Origin: Streptomyces barkulensis
Lineage (GTDB): Bacteria; Actinomycetota; Actinomycetes; Streptomycetales; Streptomycetaceae
Assembly: GCF_002843305.1 (NCBI RefSeq)
Contig: NZ_PGSG01000025.1
Coordinates: 62,001 to 126,000, forward strand
Direction: 5' to 3'
DNA: 64,000 nt
Shown here: positions 8,938 through 16,061 of the stretch, in pieces
Numbering within the stretch: position 1 is the stretch's first letter
Layout: each line of letters starts with the position of its first letter
Translations under genes and position numbers: made by a program
Notes under the pieces: generated by a model
The model's input: the letters and a program-made list of their open reading frames with translations, nothing else
What the model was told of the DNA's origin: nothing
Databases searched by the model: none

Positions 8938-9048
8938 TCGATCATGGGAATCCGTGCACGGAGAATCTGCGAGTAAGGTGGCCGCGACTTTGCCGCAGTT
9001 CTTCGGCTGGGTCCGCCCGATCACTTCGGCGGGCCGACAGGAGGCAGC

Positions 9049-9687
9049 ATGACCGGTATGTCTGGCCGGCGGTCCACGGGGGACCTGCCGAGCGGCAGCG
9101 GGGTGGAGATCTTCGAGGCGCACTACGCCGGCGAGCCCGGCGCCGGCTGGGAGATCGACCGGCCGCAGTCCGCCCTGGTGCGGCTCGCCCGCGAGGGGGC
9201 CCTGCGCGGCAGGGTGCTGGACGTCGGATGCGGCAGCGGGGACAACGCCCTGATGATCGCGGAACACGGACTGGAGACCACCGGGGTGGACGCCGCGCCC
9301 AGCGGCATCGAACTCGCCCGCCGCAAGGCGCGCGACCGCGGCCTGGACGTCCGCTTCCTGGTCTGGGACGGCCTGGCGCTGTCCGGCCTCGGGGAGCGGT
9401 TCGACACCGTCGTCGACGTCGGCTTCTTCCACTGCTTCACACCCGCCGACCGCCCGGCGGTGGCGGCGTCCGTCGGCGCCGTGGTCCCGCCCGGCGGGCG
9501 GTACTTCCTGATGTGCTGGAGCGACCGGGAGCCCGGTACCTGGGGCCCCCACCGGATCTCCGAGCGCGACATCACGAGCGCCTTCGCCGACGGCTGGCGC
9601 GTCGACTCCCTGGAACCCGCCGACCTGGAGGTCGCCTTCTCCCCGGGCGCCGTACGGGCCTGGCAGGCGGCCATGACACGGCTGTGA
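9049..9687 (+). CDS. Class I SAM-dependent methyltransferase (thiopurine methyltransferase-like)
   Basis: 212-residue methyltransferase. The start ATG follows CAGGAGGCAGC, a strong RBS. The SAM-binding motif I is VLDVGCGSGDNAL (about residue 55), followed by the acidic loop TTGVDAAPSGIELARRKA and the motif DTVVDVGFFHCFTP; the last resembles TPMT-like (PF05724/Methyltransf_25) proteins of small-molecule or peptide metabolism. It is divergent from the RiPP operon and shares its promoter region, so a tailoring role (for example N- or O-methylation of the peptide) is plausible but unproven; such genes are also common as independent detoxification enzymes. Its stop codon lies inside a 14-bp tandem repeat. 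Confidence 0.8.
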   Translation: MTGMSGRRSTGDLPSGSGVEIFEAHYAGEPGAGWEIDRPQSALVRLAREGALRGRVLDVGCGSGDNALMIAEHGLETTGVDAAPSGIELARRKARDRGLDVRFLVWDGLALSGLGERFDTVVDVGFFHCFTPADRPAVAASVGAVVPPGGRYFLMCWSDREPGTWGPHRISERDITSAFADGWRVDSLEPADLEVAFSPGAVRAWQAAMTRL

Positions 9688-9741
9688 CGACACGACCGTG
9701 ACGACACGGCTGTGACGACACGGCTGTGACGACACGACCGC
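9676..9741. repeat. 14-bp tandem repeat spanning the methyltransferase stop codon
   Basis: Four copies of ACACGGCTGTGACG (one with GACC for GGCT) start at 9676, 9690, 9704 and 9718, with a partial fifth. The first copy contains the last two codons and the TGA stop of the methyltransferase; every copy repeats the TGA, each shifted to another frame. Confidence 0.9.
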
Positions 9742-9807
9742 GGCCCGTCCGGGCCGGCACCGGGCAGCACCCCGCTCCACAGCGCAAGCGAAAAGGAACG
9801 CATCACC

Positions 9808-11334
9808 ATGACCATCTCCCGAAGAAGCCTGGTCACGGGCGCCGCCGTGCTCGGCACGGCCGCGGCCCTCCCCGCCTCGGGCCAGGCCTGGGCCCGGCCC
9901 GAGGCGCCCGGTTCCCCGGCGGAGGGCCCGAGGAGCCCCGGAAAGCCGGGGAAGCCGGGGAAGCCGGTGAAGAAGGGGCCCTCGCCGGCGACGGCGGCCA
10001 CCGAGCCCTTCACCGTGCCGCTGGCCGTCCCCCGGCCGCTGCGCCCCCTGCGCCTGGCCGGTCACGACTTCTACCGGCTGACGACCGGCGAGAGCGAGGT
10101 GGAGCTGCTGCCGGGCGCCACCACCCGGATCCGCGCCTACAACGGGCGGATCAGTCCGCTGATCACGGCCCGCCGCGGCCGCCCGGTACTCATCCGCCAG
10201 GTGAACCGGCTGGACGTGCCCTTCGCCATGCACCTGCACGGCGGGCACGTCCCGCAGCGGTACGACGGCCACCCGATGCACCAGGCCGAGCCGGGCGACG
10301 TCCGGTACTACCACTACCCGAACGAACAGCGCGCCGCCACGCTGTGGCTGCACGACCACTCACACGGAACCGGCCACGGACACCACCACTCCGACAGCGC
10401 CGAGAGCATCTACCGCGGTCTGGCCGCCACCTACCTGCTGACCGACGACTTCGAGGACGAACTGCCCCTGCCCCGGGGCCGCTACGACGTCCCCCTCCAG
10501 ATCCGCGACGCCAGGTTCGAGGACGACGGCACCCTGCACTACGACCCGCAGGGCTTCATGGACCGCCCGACCTTCCTGGTCAACGGCAGCCCCAGGCCGT
10601 ACTTCGCGGTCGCGGCCCGCAAGTACCGCCTGCGGCTGATGAACACCTCCAACGACCGCTTCTTCCTGCTGCGGCTGCGGGACGGCACGCCCATGACGCA
10701 GATCGCCTCGGACGGCGGTCTGCTGCCGGCCCCGGCCCAGGCGTGGGCGGTGCCGCTGTGGCCCGGCGAGCGCATCGACGTCGTCGTCGACTTCTCGCAG
10801 TACCCGGTCGGCTCACAGGTGGTGCTGGAGAGCCTGGCGTCGTTCCCGGGGGAGACACCGGACGTGATGCGCTTCGACGTGGTGCGCGAGGCGCACGACC
10901 CCAGCAGCGTGCCCGGCGAGCTGCGCCCCGCGCCCGACCTGGGGACACCGGTGCTGGAGCGGGAGTTCCGCATGCGGTTCGACCCGGAGACCGGGCGGCA
11001 CCTGATCAACGAGCGGGTGTTCGACATGAACCGGGTCGACTTCCGGTCCCGGCTCGGCGAGACCGAGGCGTGGACGGTCGTCAACGAGGACGTCGAGATG
11101 AACATCCCGCACTCGATGCACCCGCACCTGTCGCACTTCCGGATCCTCGACCGCAACGGCCGCCCGCCCGGCCCGGCCGAGGCGGGGCTGAAGGACACCG
11201 TCACCGTGGCGCCGGGGGAGACGGTCCGGTTCGCGGTGCGCTTCACCGACCACACCGGGCTGTTCATGTACCACTGCCACATGATGAACCACGTGGCCAT
11301 GGGGATGATGGGGCAGATGGAAACCGTGCGCTGA
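9808..11334 (+). CDS. Tat-exported multicopper oxidase (laccase / bilirubin oxidase / phenoxazinone synthase type)
   Basis: 508-residue three-domain multicopper oxidase. The N-terminus (MTISRRSLVTGAAVLGTAAAL) is a twin-arginine signal, followed by a Gly/Pro/Lys linker. Copper-binding histidines are all visible: MHLHGGH (~residue 145), LWLHDHSHG (~183), HSMHPHLSHF (~433) and MYHCHMMNH with a following methionine cluster (~490), giving a T1 site plus the trinuclear cluster. The second copper motif is extended by a His-rich insert (HGTGHGHHHSDS). Family members oxidise phenols, bilirubin or o-aminophenols with O2. It follows the methyltransferase by 120 bp on the same strand and has an RBS (AAAAGGAACG). 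A link to peptide maturation is speculative; copper tolerance or pigment chemistry are alternatives. Confidence 0.9.
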   Translation: MTISRRSLVTGAAVLGTAAALPASGQAWARPEAPGSPAEGPRSPGKPGKPGKPVKKGPSPATAATEPFTVPLAVPRPLRPLRLAGHDFYRLTTGESEVELLPGATTRIRAYNGRISPLITARRGRPVLIRQVNRLDVPFAMHLHGGHVPQRYDGHPMHQAEPGDVRYYHYPNEQRAATLWLHDHSHGTGHGHHHSDSAESIYRGLAATYLLTDDFEDELPLPRGRYDVPLQIRDARFEDDGTLHYDPQGFMDRPTFLVNGSPRPYFAVAARKYRLRLMNTSNDRFFLLRLRDGTPMTQIASDGGLLPAPAQAWAVPLWPGERIDVVVDFSQYPVGSQVVLESLASFPGETPDVMRFDVVREAHDPSSVPGELRPAPDLGTPVLEREFRMRFDPETGRHLINERVFDMNRVDFRSRLGETEAWTVVNEDVEMNIPHSMHPHLSHFRILDRNGRPPGPAEAGLKDTVTVAPGETVRFAVRFTDHTGLFMYHCHMMNHVAMGMMGQMETVR

Positions 11335-11374
11335 GCGGTCGTGTCCGGCTTCCGCGGGCGGGCCGGGCCCCCGG

Positions 11375-11980
11375 TCAGCGGACCGGGGGCCCGGCCCGGC
11401 CTCCGGCCGCGGCGGCCCGGACGAGGAGGGCCGTCGCGGTCCACAGGACCGCGGCACAGGCCAGGCACACCACCGCCCGTGCGGTGTCCACGCCGCCGCC
11501 GGCCAGCGCGATCCAGCACCCGGCCAGGCCGGCGCCGATGAGCAGGCCGCCGGTCCACCGGTACACGGGCATCCCGAACAGCGGCGCGAGGGGGAGGAAG
11601 TGCGCGCCCACGACGACCGCGATCGCCCCCGGGATCCAGGCCAGGGCCCCGGCGCGGTTCGCGACCACGATCACCGCCACCACGGCCGCCGCCTGGATCA
11701 GGTTGATCCCGTGGAAGCGGCGCGCCGCACGCTCGTACGCCGCCTGCTCGCCCACGCCGTTCAGCCGCCGCAGGGCGAGCGTGAACAGCAGCACGCCGAC
11801 CGCCGGTCCGCCCACCAGGGCGACCGGCTCCGCGAGCCCGCGCAGGGCGGTCGCGCCCGACAGCCACCACACCGTGCCGAAGACCGTCATGACCAGGGCC
11901 GCTCCCCGGGTGCCGTCATGGCGCGGGCCGTCATGGCGCGGGCCGTCGTGACGCGGGCCGTCGTGCGCTTGTGTCCTCAC
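11375..11980 (-). CDS. Hypothetical membrane protein with DGPRH repeats
   Basis: About 201 residues from a GTG at 11980; an upstream in-frame ATG at 12064 is possible and no start has a clear RBS. A short hydrophilic N-terminus contains three copies of DGPRH encoded by a 15-bp repeat, then about six hydrophobic helices (for example MTVFGTVWWLSGATALRG, PVALVGGPAVGVLLFTLALR, LIQAAAVVAVIVVANRAG, WIPGAIAVVVGAHFLPLAPL). This HFLPLAPLFGMP arrangement occurs in small DUF-type integral membrane proteins of actinobacteria, with no known function. It is convergent with the multicopper oxidase (40 bp between stops). Confidence 0.68.
   Translation of the reverse strand: MRTQAHDGPRHDGPRHDGPRHDGTRGAALVMTVFGTVWWLSGATALRGLAEPVALVGGPAVGVLLFTLALRRLNGVGEQAAYERAARRFHGINLIQAAAVVAVIVVANRAGALAWIPGAIAVVVGAHFLPLAPLFGMPVYRWTGGLLIGAGLAGCWIALAGGGVDTARAVVCLACAAVLWTATALLVRAAAAGGRAGPPVR
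11912..11965. repeat. 15-bp in-frame tandem repeat
   Basis: Three copies of GCCGTCATGGCGCGG (third with two changes) plus a partial fourth. On the minus strand they encode the repeated pentapeptide DGPRH of the membrane protein. The period is a multiple of three, so copy number changes would keep frame. Confidence 0.85.
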
Positions 11981-12064
11981 GGAAGAACAGCCAACCCGAT
12001 CACCGTCCCGGTGCGCCAGCCCCGGGACGGAAGACCGGTTCCGGAGGTTGTCTCCAAGCGTCAA

Positions 12065-12526
12065 CTCACCGTTTCCACAACCGGGTTCAGGATTCCGGGC
12101 GGGACACCTCCATGTGAAGATCGGGGCTCAAAAAGCCCTTACTCCTTCACAACTCGCCGTTCCTGGCCAAAGATTGGCTCCCAGCCAGTGAAAGGTTCCG
12201 GGAGGAAGCACATGAGCAGGCTCTGCTTAGCCGTGGCCGGCTGACGGCCGGGGGCGTGTACCGGTGGCCTCCCGGTGCCGCCGCGGAACCGTCACCACGA
12301 CGAGAGTGCCGTCGAGAGCATCTACGCGAGTATCTACGAGTCTTCACGCCGGGAAACGGGGATCGGCTCCGGCCGCCGGGGGCCCATGAGGCCCGCGGCG
12401 CCGACAGGGCCACACGCTGGTGACTCGTCCACGGGGAGCGCCCGGGCCGCCATCCGGCTCCAGGCGCGTGTCCGGTGACAGCGATCTTCCGTTCCGACCT
12501 TTTGGAAGCGTTGCGGGGGAAACCGA
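12065..12526 (+). promoter_or_regulatory. 462-bp regulatory region upstream of the orphan LuxR gene
   Basis: No long gene. It holds a small hairpin (GGGCT/AGCCC around 12124-12138) followed by an AT-richer stretch, a second small hairpin TGGCT-CCC-AGCCA near 12174-12186, and the 10-codon ORF at 12212. The remaining ~280 bp up to the regulator start have ordinary GC content and no coding frame that looks real. Confidence 0.5.
12212..12244 (+). CDS. Possible 10-residue leader peptide with a TTA codon
   Basis: ATG AGC AGG CTC TGC TTA GCC GTG GCC GGC TGA encodes MSRLCLAVAG. It is preceded by GGGAGGAAGCAC, one of the best Shine-Dalgarno sequences in the window at ideal spacing. Codon six is TTA, the codon read only by the developmental bldA tRNA in Streptomyces and very rare in these genomes. 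The ORF sits 282 bp upstream of the LuxR-type regulator in the same direction. This suggests a translated leader that could couple regulator expression to bldA, but a 33-bp ORF can arise by chance. Confidence 0.4.
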   Translation: MSRLCLAVAG

Positions 12527-13132
12527 ATGACCATTCGCATCATGGTCGCCGACGACCATGTTCTTTTCCTGGAGGCACTGGCCGAGGCGCTCGACCGGGT
12601 CGAGGACTTCGACGTGGTGGGGGCGGCCTGCGAGAGCGGGGAACTCCTGCCGACGGCCCAGCGGGTCTCGCCGTCCGTCCTCGTGGTCGGCGGAGGGATG
12701 AGCGGCCCCGGCGGGCTGTGCCGGGTGGCCGAGCTCACCCGGCGCGTGCCGTCCTGCGGCATCACCCTCATCGTCGTCGAGCCCACCCGCTCCCATGTGA
12801 CCCGCGCGGTCGAGGCCGGGGTGCTGGGCATCGTCCCCAAGCAGGCCAAACTGCCGAACCTGATCGGCGCCATCCGCGGGGTGGCGGCCGGCTGCGTGAC
12901 GGTCGACCCCTGCCTGCTGAACGCCCCCGGACCGGGCAACCGCTGTCTGAACGACCGGGAGGTGGAGATCCTGCGGCTGACCGCGACCGGCGCCTCCATC
13001 AAGGAGATCGCCCAGGAGCTGTATCTGGCGAGCGGGACGGTCCGCAACCTGACGTCCGCCGCCATCAGGAAGCTGCAGGGCCGCAACCGGTTCGACGCCG
13101 CTCGCATAGCACTCGAACGCGGCTGGCTGTGA
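12527..13132 (+). CDS. Orphan NarL/LuxR-type response regulator with degenerate receiver
   Basis: 201 residues. The N-terminal receiver keeps the acidic pair (VADDHVLF, residues 7-14) and a conserved-lysine-like position (LGIVPKQAKL), but where PDVVLLDxxMPG is expected it reads PSVLVVGGGMSG, so the phospho-acceptor aspartate is glycine. The C-terminal LuxR helix-turn-helix is intact (LNDREVEILRLTATGASIKEIAQELYLASGTVRNLTSAAIRKLQ). Start has a GGGGGA RBS. No histidine kinase is adjacent. Such atypical, phosphorylation-independent regulators are common in Streptomyces development and antibiotic clusters; being the only regulator next to the RiPP genes, it is a candidate cluster regulator. Confidence 0.88.
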   Translation: MTIRIMVADDHVLFLEALAEALDRVEDFDVVGAACESGELLPTAQRVSPSVLVVGGGMSGPGGLCRVAELTRRVPSCGITLIVVEPTRSHVTRAVEAGVLGIVPKQAKLPNLIGAIRGVAAGCVTVDPCLLNAPGPGNRCLNDREVEILRLTATGASIKEIAQELYLASGTVRNLTSAAIRKLQGRNRFDAARIALERGWL

Positions 13133-13211
13133 GGGCTCGGCGGCGTGCGCGCCGCGATCCCCTGGCGTACGGTTGACGGCTGCCCTGAGTACAGCAGAAG
13201 GGGGCCGTGCG

Positions 13212-15638
13212 TTGGGAGCGCAGGAGACAGTGCCGTCGGCGCCGGGGACCGCCGGCGGCGGCAGCGCGGGCGACGGCGGCGGGCACGAGGTGCACGACGG
13301 CGTACGGGAGCGGGAGGTCCGCGGGGAGCAGGAGCACCTCGACCGGGTCTACCGGCGCCTGGAGGAGAAGATCCACGAGGCGGAGTTCCTCATGGCGGAC
13401 GCCGCCAAGCGCGCCCAGGTCGGCACACCGGGAGCGCTCGCCGAGCGGGACGCGCAGGTCTTCCGCGCCGGTGTGCACCTCAACCGGCTCAACAGCGAGT
13501 TCGAGGACTTCCTCTTCGGCCGGATCGACCTGCTGCGGGGCAAGGACGGCGAACGCGGACCCGACGGCGCGTACACCTCCGTCGAGCCCGCCGACGACGC
13601 CGTGCGCGACGAAGCCGTGAGCGACGGCGGCGCCGGCACCGCAGTCGCGGACATCGCCGAGACCCTGCACATCGGCCGGCTCGGCGTGCTCGACGCCGAC
13701 TACACCCCGCTGGTCATCGACTGGCGCGCCCCGGCCGCCGCGCCCTTCTACCGGGCCACCCCGGTGGCGCCGGGCCGGGTGGTGCGGCGACGGGTGATCC
13801 GCAGCCGCGGCCGCCGCGTGCTGGGCGTGGAGGACGACCTGCTGCGCCCGGAGCTGACGGCGTACCTGGACGGCGGGGAACTGGCCGTGGTCGGCGACGG
13901 CGCCCTGATGGCGGCGCTGGGCCGGTCCCGCGGCCACACCATGCGCGACATCGTCGCCTCCATCCAGGCCGAGCAGGACGAGGTGATCCGCGCCCCCGCC
14001 GTCTCCGTCACCGAGGTGGAAGGCGGCCCCGGCACGGGCAAGACGGCCGTCGCGCTGCACCGCGCCGCGTACCTGCTCTACCAGGACCGGCGGCGCTACG
14101 CCGGAGGCATCCTCGTCGTCAGCCCCACCCCGCTGCTGGTGTCCTACACCGAGGGCGTGCTGCCCTCGCTGGGCGAGGAGGGCCAGGTGGCCGTCCGCGC
14201 GCTGGGCTCGCTGGTGGAGGGCGCCGAGGCGAGCGCCCACGACGAGCAGGCCGTCGCCCGCGTCAAGGGCTCCTCCCGCATGGTGCGGGTGCTGCGCAGG
14301 GCGGCGCGCGGCGCCCTGGAACTCGGCGCGCCGGGCGCCGGTGGGGTGCCCGGCCGGCTGCGGGTGGTGGCCCTCGGCACCCGCCTGGAGCTGGACGCCG
14401 ACGACCTGCGCCGGATCCGCGAGCAGGCCCTCGGCGGCACCGCGCCCGTCAACCTGCTGCGCCCGCGCGCCCGGCGGCTGCTGCTGGACGCGCTGTGGCA
14501 GCGCTCGGGGGCGGGCCGCCGGTACACCGACCCGGAGCTGGCGGCCGAGGCGCGCCGGGGGTTCGACGAGGACGTCTCCACCGAGACCGACTTCACCGGC
14601 TTCCTGGACGCCTGGTGGCCCGAGCTGACCCCGCGCCGCGTACTGGCGGCCATGGCGGACGAGAGGAGACTGTCGCGCTGGGCGCGCCGTGTGCTCCAGA
14701 CCGGAGAGACGCGGCGGCTGGCGCGCTCGCTGGCCCGGCTGGACGCCGACGGCTCCGGCCCGCTGTCCGTCCACGACGTCGCGCTCCTGGACGAACTGCG
14801 GGTCCTGCTCGGCGCCCCTGCCCGCCCCCGCGGGCGGCGGGAGATGGACCCGCTGGACCAGCTCACCGGCCTGGAGGAACTGAGCACCTACGCCGACCGC
14901 CTCGCCGGCCGCACCGGCCGCGCCGCCCGTGCCGAGCGCCGGGAGGAAGAGGAGCGCACCGACTACGCGCACGTCATCGTCGACGAGGCGCAGGACCTCA
15001 CGCCGATGCAGTGGCGGATGGTGGGCCGGCGCGGCCGCCGGGCGACGTGGACGGTGGTCGGCGACCCGGCGCAGAGCTCCTGGTCGGACCAGGAGGAGGC
15101 CGCCGCCGCCCGCGACGAGGCGCTGGGCGCCCGTCCGCGCCGCCGCTTCGAGCTGACGGTCAACTACCGCAACCCGGCCGAGATCGCCGAGCTGTCCGCC
15201 CGGGTGCTGGCCCTGGCCATGCCGGGGGTGCGCCCGCCTCGCGCGGTCCGCGCCACGGGCCTGGTGCCGCGCTTCACCACGGTGACGGACGGCCCGGACG
15301 GGGCGGTGGGCCGGGCGGTCCGCGCGGAGGCCGAGCGGCTGCTGGCGGAGGTGGAGGGCACCGTCGGCGTCGTGGTGGCGATGGGCCGCCGCGAGCAGGC
15401 CCGCGCCTGGCTGGCCGGACTCGGCGACCGGGTGGTGCCGCTGGGCAGCCTGGAGGCCAAGGGCCTGGAGTACGACGCGACGCTCGTGGTCTCGCCCGCG
15501 GAGATCGCCGACGAGTCCCCGGCGGGCCTGCGGGTGCTGTACGTGGCGCTGACCCGGGCCACACAGCGGCTGACGGTCCTGTCGCGGGAGAAGGACCTGC
15601 CGGACGCGGAGGGGGTCCCCGACCTGCTGCGGGAGTGA
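13212..15638 (+). CDS. helD: HelD-like UvrD/Rep-family helicase (RNA polymerase recycling factor)
   Basis: About 808 residues from TTG at 13212, with an AGAAGGGGG RBS; an upstream TTG at 13173 has no RBS. An N-terminal antiparallel coiled coil (REQEHLDRVYRRLEEKIHEAEFLM) is followed by Walker A GGPGTGKTAVALHRAAYLLY (~residue 273), Walker B HVIVDEAQDLTPMQW (~590), VNYRNPAEIAELS and the final helicase motif VLYVALTRATQRLTVL. This architecture matches the actinobacterial HelD proteins that pull stalled or rifampicin-bound RNA polymerase off DNA, rather than a recombination helicase. Alone in its transcription unit, 79 bp after the LuxR gene. Confidence 0.87.
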   Translation: MGAQETVPSAPGTAGGGSAGDGGGHEVHDGVREREVRGEQEHLDRVYRRLEEKIHEAEFLMADAAKRAQVGTPGALAERDAQVFRAGVHLNRLNSEFEDFLFGRIDLLRGKDGERGPDGAYTSVEPADDAVRDEAVSDGGAGTAVADIAETLHIGRLGVLDADYTPLVIDWRAPAAAPFYRATPVAPGRVVRRRVIRSRGRRVLGVEDDLLRPELTAYLDGGELAVVGDGALMAALGRSRGHTMRDIVASIQAEQDEVIRAPAVSVTEVEGGPGTGKTAVALHRAAYLLYQDRRRYAGGILVVSPTPLLVSYTEGVLPSLGEEGQVAVRALGSLVEGAEASAHDEQAVARVKGSSRMVRVLRRAARGALELGAPGAGGVPGRLRVVALGTRLELDADDLRRIREQALGGTAPVNLLRPRARRLLLDALWQRSGAGRRYTDPELAAEARRGFDEDVSTETDFTGFLDAWWPELTPRRVLAAMADERRLSRWARRVLQTGETRRLARSLARLDADGSGPLSVHDVALLDELRVLLGAPARPRGRREMDPLDQLTGLEELSTYADRLAGRTGRAARAERREEEERTDYAHVIVDEAQDLTPMQWRMVGRRGRRATWTVVGDPAQSSWSDQEEAAAARDEALGARPRRRFELTVNYRNPAEIAELSARVLALAMPGVRPPRAVRATGLVPRFTTVTDGPDGAVGRAVRAEAERLLAEVEGTVGVVVAMGRREQARAWLAGLGDRVVPLGSLEAKGLEYDATLVVSPAEIADESPAGLRVLYVALTRATQRLTVLSREKDLPDAEGVPDLLRE

Positions 15639-15703
15639 GGCCCACGGGTTTTTCCGATCGCCGCGGCCGAACGGAATCACCGTCGCCGATCGTTTGTTAG
15701 CCT

Positions 15704-15850
15704 GACTGTGGCACCGGCCCGATCCAAGCCCCCGGGCCCAACCTTCGTCGCTTCGAGCGACCACTTGCCGCGAGGCGAGCATGGCGGGTCGGTGTCACAG
15801 ACGTGGATCCGAGGGGTCCGCACCGCCGGAAGGCGGTGCGGACCCCTCGT
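15704..15850 (+). ncRNA. Candidate small RNA ending in a perfect hairpin
   Basis: Predicted transcript of about 145 nt from the sigma-R-like promoter to the hairpin at 15811-15848. No plausible protein frame with RBS is present. From memory (unverified) an sRNA has been reported next to the S. coelicolor homologue of this helicase. Boundaries are inferred from promoter and hairpin only. Confidence 0.4.
15811..15848. terminator. 17-bp perfect stem-loop
   Basis: GAGGGGTCCGCACCGCC pairs with its exact complement at 15832-15848 across a GGAA tetraloop. There is no long U-tract, as usual for Streptomyces intrinsic terminators. It sits 173 bp after helD, so it more likely terminates a separate short transcript or read-through. 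Confidence 0.75.
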
Positions 15851-16061
15851 CCGTACGCCCCCGGCGTGCGGCGTGTGTGTTGTGCGACACGGCGGACCGC
15901 GCCGCGCGCTCCACGGCGCACGGTCCCCGGCGGGAGCCGCTCCCACGGCCTCCGGAACCGGTTACCTGCTACCGGTCGGTAGGTGCGACGATCGGGTGAC
16001 GCGGTCCGGCGAGGAGGCCGGATGCGCGGCACAGCATCACGGAAAGCAGAGGAACCCGGCC

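Larger units (their letters stand above)
15639..16061 (+). promoter_or_regulatory. helD-malic enzyme intergenic region with sigma-R-like promoter
   Basis: Contains GGAAT at 15673-15677 and GTT at 15696-15698 separated by exactly 18 bp, which fits the Streptomyces sigma-R (thiol-stress ECF sigma) consensus GGAAT-N18-GTT; a TAGCCT hexamer overlaps the -10. About 115 bp downstream lies a perfect hairpin. The remaining 200 bp before the malic enzyme include ACCGGTTACCTGCTACCGGT, an inverted-repeat-like element just upstream of the gene. Confidence 0.5.

Noticed and set aside
12275..12478. 67-residue ORF with HHDESAVESIYASIYESS, reminiscent of a sequence in the copper oxidase
   Set aside because: No RBS, no conserved structure; the short resemblance is likely chance.
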